Source: Aphanomyces cochlioides (Eukaryota; Oomycota; Saprolegniomycetes; Saprolegniales; Verrucalvaceae). From it: DNA of 64,000 nt. Position numbers and translations under genes: made by a program. Under the pieces are notes generated by a model that made no database searches, was not told the origin of the DNA, and saw only the letters and a program-made list of their open reading frames with translations. Numbering within the stretch: the stretch's first letter is position 1; every line of letters begins with the position of its first letter. This document shows positions 56,678-64,000 of this stretch, in pieces. The stretch lies in contig JAHQRK010000030.1 of the NCBI GenBank assembly GCA_019828595.1, positions 496,001 to 560,000 of the forward strand. Reading direction: 5' to 3'.

Positions 56678-59600
56678 ATGCCCCGAAGCTAGACATGGCC
56701 ATACAATATTCGTGGCTAACACAGAGTATCGCTTGATTCTTGATATAAACAGTGGATTGCTCAGCATGGAGAGTCGACAAAGCAGCTCATCTCAGCGTCC
56801 TCGTCTTGCTTCCTTACTTCCAGAGCCTTGAAAAGGACGACCCTATTGGTCTACATCACTTTTGAGGGCATCGAATGAGATGGATTTGACGGAGCTGCCA
56901 GATCGTTCTACCTGCGGCTATGCTTGCATGCAAGTCGCGGCGTGACTAGGGAAAACAATTGTAGAGCTCGAGGTGAATCGCGACGACCCAGGGGGTGAGG
57001 GGTCTTCCAGAAGTTGCATTGGGAAAAATCCACGCTTTGACAACGAAAACCATTGCTAGCAAAAGACTCTGGCTCCGCGGCGCAATCACGACGAGATCGT
57101 TGGCTCTACAACTTTCTTGGCGTCAAACATGCGCTAAAATACTTGATAACCCTTCAAATCTGACGTTCAGATTCTCACAACGTTTTGGATGGAAGGAAGA
57201 AATACACTGTCTTTAGAAGCTTTTGAATCTTGAAACTTCTTGTGTTAGAGATATTATAGTCTCAATTTGTGCATGCTTGATTTGGCAACATTGACAATGT
57301 TTCAAGCTGTAGTCGCCATACAGCAGTAGTTGTTCTTTACAAACATAAAAATGGGCATGGAGACCGCATTGTAATTTTTATTGTTGAGACTTATGTATCA
57401 TTTTTCCGTAGAATCATCCTCTGCTAAAAAATAGCCAAAAAGCCAAATGACTTGCTAATATTGGACACCCTTTTAGCCTATAGCAAGTGCATAGATTAAG
57501 TCAATGTGGAGACAACTTCTTGCCGCAGCTTGTTTCGTCTGCCGGTGTGGAATTCTACACGATAGGCACTTTAGAAGTGGCTATTCTGTTGGCTCAGTGC
57601 ACATAGCCCGCGGAATTTAGCCCAGAGATGAAACTTCAATGATTTGTATTTAATTTGAACCGTTTAGTCGCATTGGCTTGGTTGTTTGTAATTTTTGTAG
57701 CATCAATTATTCTTTCAGCATATCGCTGCCATGAACTTTATAGTCTGGTCAGAACTCGATGCGATAGGGGGCCAAAGCCAAAGGTTAGAGACACAAAAAA
57801 TGAAGATACGTAACAATAGAAAGACATCACTTATCCGCTGTGAATGTGGTTGGCTGATTTTGTCGCTGGAATATTCAAATGGAAAATCGTCTTGCATGTC
57901 GCCTTGAGCAATTCCATTAATTTTTCAAATACAACGAAGAGGATGACCAAAGGCTTCAAGTGCTGTTGGTGATGCAACTTGCTGAGTTTGTGGTGTTGGT
58001 GATTCAATACGCTGGTCTTCAATACGACTTCGTCTACAATCTGTTGAGCGCGGAAATGTCGATGGTATAACATCAAGAGTTCCATGCGATGCAGGGTCAG
58101 GATGCAAGGAACGAATTGACAGTGAGCTGGTTGAAAATCGCTAGCCTCCAAGCTCCTCTGAAAAATAATGTTAGAGGATGCAATGCTTTCTATTACTGTT
58201 CTCACGACCAAGGGTATAAGCAGCCATATCGGGGGGGGAATATTCATGAGTGCAATGCATTTGCAAGTGTGCACCGATGTGCCGTGGATCCTAGCAGACA
58301 TTACCAGAAACTACACGTTCAACGCATCGATAAATGCTTGTGTAGAAATGGCAGGCATTCGGCACACACAAAATATTTTCCCGGTGTTCCACGACGAGAG
58401 CAGAGGCATTGAATTTGGCCATACTCCATTCGCCCCATCGGATTCATTGGACAAAGTGGTAACATTTTGAACGTTAGCGAACGCTAAAAAAACTTGGTCT
58501 CATGATCATCATATCACCAAAAGCTTTGTTTGCGGTCAACAACGTTCAAGACATGAAAAATGGTTTGATTGGCGACGCAACCTCATCTAAATAGAGGATC
58601 AATTTTGTCAAAGAGTCGTCACGCAATGGCCGGCATAGTCAAGGGGAAATGTTGCTCTGTTCGTATTGATTCCCTGGATTATAGATAAGATGCTAGTATC
58701 AAATTTTGCCGAGGATGACAGCATATACTTAATCACGAGAATTGAACATGGGGTTATCTGTTGCTTATTATCAAAAAGAGAGCTCTCCATGATTCTCTAT
58801 AAAACTCTCTTGCTGTGCGAGAGTAGAAAGAGCGTGGACTATTCAGGTCACGCAGAGCCATACAACGACACGATTAGATTTCTTTGTTCTATTGAGACCA
58901 TGAAACGACATCTCTAGATTGTCTGACCCTTGTCATGGTGGGGACATCTACTATTGATATACAAAACCCTAAGCGTCCTCATCAAGTTGACGGGAAACTA
59001 CAGCTCGTACTTGTGTTTGAAATTGTTTTGTCGTTATAGCGACGGAATTTCTATTGAGTCCTCCAAGTATTCAAGAACAGCCTCAAGCCTCGTACTGTCT
59101 ACAGAGTGCGAATTGGTTCATTCTAACGCGTTTGCTGTCGATCCAGCAGCACGCATCAGCCAAATTGAATATTGCAAACAAAATATTTAAGCAAACTGTT
59201 CATGTTGGGTCACAAGCCACAATATGGTGTTTGTTCGATGGCCATCTAAACGCATCGAGCAAAGTCTGTAATCGACTACAGTGGACAACGTCAAAAACAA
59301 GAGCGCAAAATACCACAGCCATATGGTTTGGCTGTAAGATTTTTTCTCAAGGCGTGAGGTCAACGAGTCGAACCAAAATGACTTTCCCTTATTCTTCGCG
59401 AAGAGAAATGAATTTGTTTTCGTATAATATATTATACGGTATCTGCTGAAGCAACGAGTATTCAGCTCAGGATTGCAGTGGTTGCAAGTTTGTTGATTCC
59501 TTTCCATTTACTGTGATTGTATCGTCTGGCATCGCAAAAACCATAAAATCCAACGGTTATTCCACGCATATCGGCTGCAACAACAACTGGCGATTTCCTA

Positions 59601-59815
59601 AAATTTTCTCTGAGTTGCCAACAACCCGATTTCTTCAAAGTGATGGCATATAAGCACACCAAAGCAAACTTCCAAGTGCATGGGCCGATCTTTGATGTAC
59701 TATTTCGAAGTACTACACACACGTAGCACCGTATATAGAGGGTTTCATCCACTAAATCTATATCGACTGAATACAAAGTCTCACAAGAAATTAACTGTGC
59801 ACAGGTTGCTGGAAA
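56678..59815. other. Gene-poor region, 3.1 kb
   Basis: No supported gene. Two areas have protein-like frames on minus without known domains: about 57715-58107 (FPRSTDCRRSRIEDQRIES, then a stop, then MQDDFPFEYSSDKISQPHSQR in the same frame), and 59462-59776 (GPCTWKFALVCLYAITLKKSG). A plus frame at 58168-58470 is also unassigned. They may be eroded genes. Confidence 0.35.
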
Positions 59816-60108
59816 ATGACAGCCAGTTTGAAAATTGAACAGGATTGCCGCTTTAGCATGGAAAGTGAAGGCAGCTCGACGTTCGAGGCTGCAGAGGATT
59901 GTGATATTGATGGTATCGTTGCCCTGTTCGAGAAGAACATCTCATTCAATACGGCAATTAAGGTACGACAGAGCAGGAGACCGTCAAGCATGTTGTAACG
60001 TTGCAAAAGGATGGACGAACGCAACTTTATGAGGCTTCAAGGGAAGGGCTTTTGGACGTTGTCAAAGAGCTGCTGGCGCAAGGTGCATCTCCTGATGTCG
60101 TGGATAAA
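59816..60108 (+). pseudogene. Truncated ANK gene (two exons)
   Basis: Exon 1 59816-59962 (MTASLKIEQDCRFSMESE, then DIDGIVALFEKN). A 47-nt intron runs gtacga...aaaag. Exon 2 60010-60108 is a 99-nt ANK exon (DGRTQLYEASREGLLDVVKELL) ending at a gtacgg donor. No further ANK exon, helical module or kinase follows, so this is a 5' fragment of the same gene family. Confidence 0.75.
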
Positions 60109-61778
60109 GTACGGCATGGATAGTTGTACTAATATGTATAGAGGACATTTGACGCGTGTGAACAATGCCGAATTTCAGCCAATTGATGGACAACATGACT
60201 TCATCCATTGTAGGATGAAATACTTAAGGAAAGCATTCATCTCAACCTTCTTTTTCTACTAGAAAGACCCCCATGTTGATCATGGAATCCTTAACACAGT
60301 AGGGCGACGCAAGCTCATATGAAACTTTAGTCAATACTACTATTTGTACCACTGCAAAATAGATTTTATGCAATTTATGGTGAACTCTCAATATAAACAA
60401 GAGATGTGCTTGACTGTCAGTTTTACTCGTCTACCTCGTTCAGAAACCAGACCAAGGCGCTCGCGATTCACTGCGATATCAATCGCATTTCAAGCACGGG
60501 GGGGTTGTACTATTTCATGGCTCAAAGGTGAGAAAATTCAGTCAATCTAAATGCGTAAGGTGGCCTGATCTCATTTATTCGTCAATTTGAGCAAAGAGTT
60601 AGGTTGCGTCCAACTATATCCTCCGCACCTCCAGATTTTGCCGATCCATGTCGTCGCATTCATTCAGCTTGTAAATATAAGGTGCTTGGATCAAACACAC
60701 GCCTGTCGTATCTGCTTCCTTTGAGAAAACGTGGGGAACAAAGTATTCGTGCAATAAAGAATCCCAGCACACTTGTCTTGTTGAGATAAACAAAAGCAAG
60801 CCAGACGTTTACAACTCAATAGATTGGGTTGAGCATTCGCAAACTAGACCTTATAAGCATAGAATTTTAGAGATATTTTATTAATTTATATTTCCTATCG
60901 GTATAATATTTCAAAGGTTATAAGTTGCAAAGGTTATGTCTGCTGACACTTTACGTCAAGTACAGTATCTCGATGGAACTTTACGTACAACTCCCTTGCT
61001 TGTTAAGAGGAGCTCCCCAGACTGCGTTTCTTCAAACTTCATGTACAAAGATATGAATATCAAAATCAGGGCAAGTGAGAGTTGGCATGTTCTATCGGAG
61101 TCTGTTGCCTGCGTCACTCTCTTCGATTGTCGTGATCATTTTTTTTCGTCAATTGCTTAAAAGTATACTGAAGCTCATATTATTGTCGATTTGGTACAAA
61201 TTTCCACAATCGAATCACGCCAGTCGAATCGCGCCGCCAATCGATCACGCATCTGATTGGATAAAAATACATTATAAATTGATTTGATTAGTCAATTATA
61301 AACAACAATGTCGAGACATGAACAATCATCGATCATGCTCCTTTGTCCACGCTCGTCCGTTCATGCAGACAGACGAGATGATTCAAATTACTCTTAAGGA
61401 AGCCGCGAGGAGTGTGTGACGCAAGATACGGCTGTTTTGACTGGGCAAAATGCTCACTAACTTCTCAGCATGTACGATTTCACAAATGCTGGATGAAATA
61501 GTGGGTTAAAAGAGACAACGCATTGGATTTTGCTCGTCACAACAATGAATAATGCTTAAAATTGATGATAAGTAATAGTAGAGCTAGGACGGACCCGCTT
61601 TAATGAAGCCTATCGCCATATTTTCCCTCTGGCGCGGTTGAAGGCGTCATTCTGCTGAAATTGAGAAATCACGCAAAAAATAGAAATTTACAGCAAAAGC
61701 ACAATATAATTTTTCTGAACTTCAATTTTCCTGATGATGGTCAAGTCAGTTTGAATTTGAGAAAGCGCCAAAGCCATC
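60109..61778. other. Intergenic, no supported gene
   Basis: AT-rich, short frames only. The stretch near 61640-61778 precedes the next ANK gene and should hold its promoter. Confidence 0.45.
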
Positions 61779-62880
61779 ATGGGCAATGCACCCAGCAATG
61801 AAGAGCACCTTATTCAGGCTGCAGCGTCAGGAGATCTGAATAATGTCCGTGTTCTGTTGGAGAACGGTGCAAATATCACGTTTGCCGACACAGTACGTCG
61901 CGTAACTCATTGTTTCATGAAATTCATGATGGGAGCGTAGTCCGGCGAAACAGCACTGCATACAGCTTCAAGAAACGGACATTTAGATATTGTCAAAGAA
62001 TTGATCGCTCGCGATGCGCCGCACGACTTGGTAGATAAGGTAACGCAAATGTGGAGCGTTTTTGCATCGTCACATTGCATGTAGGATGGAATGACTCCAC
62101 TGAATCGAGCTTCATGCAATGGACGCTTGGCTGTTGTCAAAGAGTTGCTTGCTCATGGAGCCTCCATTCACGTGGCGAACAATGCAAACATTGGTAGCAT
62201 GTGTCCAACGTCTCATTCTTATGGACTAGAATGGCTGGACTCCAATAAATGGCGCTTCAAACTTTGGGCATTTGGATGTAGCAAAGGAGTTGCTAGCTCA
62301 TGGAGCCTCGATTGACATGGCAAACAACGTAAATTTTTGTAGTATGTGTGCAACGTCGCATTTACATGGCATAGGATGGCTGGACTCCACTGATCAGTGC
62401 ATCAACCAATGGACACTGGGTTGTTGTCAAGGAGTTGCTGGCGCATGGAGCCTCCACTGAAGTGGCAACCAAAGTATGGATTAGAGGAATGTATTCAACG
62501 TCTCATCTACATGCAATAGGATGGCTGGACTCCTCTGATCACGTCATCAACCAATGGACACTTGGCTGTTGTAAAGGTGTTGCTAGCTCATGGAGCCTCC
62601 ATTGACGTGGCAAGCAACGTAAACCTTGGTGGCATGTGTGCATCGTCTCATTCACATGAAATAGGATGGCTGGACTCCACTGCATATGGCTTCAAGAAAG
62701 GAAAATTTAGAGATTGTGGAAGTTCTTTTGAATGCTGGCGCAAATTCTGAAATGAAGAATTCGGCATGACATCCGTCCCATGACTGTTTCTTGATTTCAT
62801 TTTAGGTTGGTCATAGTGCTCGCGACTGTGGCAATGGGGAAGTCACAGCATTTGTAGACAACTTTCATCCCCCGACTTAA
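61779..62880 (+). CDS. ANK-repeat gene with tandem exon-intron cassettes
   Basis: ATG at 61779 (MGNAPSNEEHLIQAAASGD). Exons: 61779-61892, 61941-62039, 62085-62183, 62230-62328, 62375-62473, 62520-62618, 62665-62763, 62806 onward. Exons 2-7 are each exactly 99 nt and phase 0, one ANK repeat each (for example DGWTPLITSSTNGHLAVVKVLL). Four introns are exactly 46 nt and similar to each other. Introns at 62184 and 62764 have GC donors. The last exon (VGHSARDCGNGEVTAF) is a cap like those before the helical module in sister genes. TAA at 62880 may be read-through into an intron. All ANK frames are clean, making this the freshest ANK array in the window. Confidence 0.82.
62085..62763 (+). repeat. 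Five tandem 145-bp ANK exon + intron units
   Basis: Units of 99-nt exon plus 46-nt intron repeat at exact 145-bp spacing (exon starts 62085, 62230, 62375, 62520, 62665). Both exon (TGGCTGGACTCC, TTGCTAGCTCATGGAGCC) and intron (gtgtgcaacgtc.., catttacatg..atag) are conserved between units. Confidence 0.92.
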
Positions 62881-62959
62881 ATATCAATTTTATTCATACT
62901 TGTATAGAATCTCCTCATCGCCATCGTTAGAAATCTATTCAATTGCATCAGCCACTGAG

Positions 62960-63500
62960 TTGATATGCCAGCCAAGCTATTGAAGAATTCAAAACAACGA
63001 CGTCAGACATTGCCGCAAAGGGAACTGCAATAATGAGGCTATCTTTGAAAGCTCAAGTCCATCGCGAATAAATTTTGACTTCAGCACTCATGGTAACAGA
63101 TATTTTGCGCCAGGATTCACCAAGAAATACCTGCTCTTCTTGCAGCATTGAAAGATATTCATGATTTCTTTCAATCGACACTTCTGACACGCCTCAATGA
63201 ACAAAAGCTTGAATCCATCGATCTTGACATTGCGGGCCTTCAGCGAAAAGCCAAGAAATCATTCCCAGCATATGTGCTGGGAAGTTCTTTACAAAATATG
63301 TAAAACTTTGACAGTTGTTGAAGTAACTTTAGAGATGTCCGAGCAGCCACAAATCGACAGACTTCTTGAGTTAGCCGTTCATTTGCAGCGAGGGTTGGAT
63401 CATTGTGAACGCGATGTGAAACTTGTAATTTTCAACGTAATGTCAAGTTTGAAGACCATGCCAAGTCTGCCCAAAACAAAATTTCCAATGCCATCCGCGA
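62960..63500 (+). pseudogene. Degenerate helical module after the ANK gene, no kinase seen
   Basis: Pieces of the family's helical module appear in order. First AIEEFKTTTSDIAAKG, then LSLKAQVHRE, TAA at 63069-63071 where sister genes have Gln or another residue before VLTT/ILTT, then ILTSALMVTDIL. After a shift near 63120 come ALLAALKDIHDFFQSTLL, DIAGLQRKAKK, and EQPQIDRLLELAVHLQRGLDH (the brace segment). No glycine loop, VAxK or HRD follows before the window ends. Either the kinase is lost or it lies outside. Confidence 0.6.
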
Positions 63501-64000
63501 CTTGAATTGGCTCAGAAGTATTCCAGAGGGTTATCAACTTATTGAGATTGAATCGTGTACCCACAAGGGATTTTCCCTCTATCTCGCCACCATCAACTCT
63601 GAAGACGCTCCTGAAAACAACTTTGCTTGTCATGCATGGAACGACCTCGTTGATTTTTTGGCTGGCCAAATCGTCCAAGAACATTTTATTTTGGATGGTC
63701 CTTTCTCTCAAACCCAGCTATTCCTATGGTTCCAGCGATTTAATTCGGCCTCCTGAGGTCGAATTAAATCGGCCACGACCTCTTTTGGTTTTTTTGGGCT
63801 CCTACCTCTTGCCAATTTATTTTCCTTGGGCCTCATTATATTCTGACTCGACCCTTTTGGCAATTTTTGGCCTTCCTCGCCTGTCGATTTATTTATTCAT
63901 GGATCGACCCCAACTCAAGCGATTATTTAGTGGGATTTGACGACAAATTTTTAGTTATAGCTCCATCCGAAATACGGTAGAATGACAAGAACAAATGTAG
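63501..64000. other. End of window, no supported gene; short hairpin at 63736-63771
   Basis: An inverted repeat (gatttaattcggcctc, 2-nt loop, partner with one mismatch) lies at 63737-63770. The frames around it are without recognised domains. Confidence 0.5.

Noticed and set aside
57831..58301. 156-codon minus frame rich in His/Leu
   Set aside because: Composition is odd (HHQQH runs), and another minus frame over the same DNA looks more protein-like but has a stop. Neither can be supported as a gene.
1..64000. Reassigned stop codons (TAA/TAG read as Gln)
   Set aside because: Many internal stops sit at Gln positions, but TAA, TAG and TGA also end the kinases at the conserved family C-terminus (265, 5447, 26018, 35471). 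Other breaks are frameshifts, so a standard code with pseudogenes explains the data better.

Overview
This is eukaryotic nuclear DNA. Genes are split by very short GT-AG (some GC-AG) introns of about 41-50 nt. The main gene family is ankyrin-repeat (ANK) plus TKL-type protein kinase, and five classes of eukaryotic transposon are present. These features fit an oomycete, most likely Saprolegniales-like (Achlya, Thraustotheca, Saprolegnia or Aphanomyces type). The taxon is inferred from gene style only; no marker gene is present.

Layout. 0-3.5 kb: a kinase C-terminus cut by the window edge, a decayed ANK-kinase, and a local direct duplication. 5.4-9.6 kb (-): a two-kinase ANK protein whose first kinase is decayed and second intact. 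9.6-11.1 kb: a pogo/Tigger-type DNA transposon with its terminal inverted repeats (TIRs). 11-16.4 kb: gene-poor. 16.4-19 kb (-): an ANK gene ending in a pseudokinase. 20.4-22.7 kb: a PIF/Harbinger element (Myb-like gene plus DDE transposase). 23.5-26 kb (+): an ANK-kinase. 28.1-35.5 kb (+) and 43.2-37.8 kb (-): two convergent multi-kinase loci of the same design, ANK - helical module - kinase - divergent pseudokinase - helical module - kinase. The plus locus is split by a Merlin element (28.6-30.0 kb), and a broken kinase lies between the two loci. 43.8-46.1 kb: a Crypton-type tyrosine-recombinase element. 47.4-47.7 kb (-) and 56.3-56.7 kb (+): two members of a small secreted-protein family, one broken and one intact. 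49.75-56.2 kb: a Ty3/Gypsy element with a chromodomain and 345-bp LTRs that differ at only about 3 sites. 59.8-64 kb (+): ANK genes, one with a fresh tandem array of exon-intron cassettes.

How it fits together. The kinases share one plan. ANK repeats, one 33-residue repeat per 99-nt phase-0 exon, are followed by an alpha-helical module of about 230-300 residues and then a TKL kinase. The domain order recalls RIPK4 (kinase plus ANK) and MLKL (helical bundle, brace, pseudokinase). A role in danger sensing or cell death is inference, not shown. Most copies carry frameshifts or stops, so this looks like a birth-and-death array invaded by transposons. Some single-base lesions could be assembly errors and need read support.
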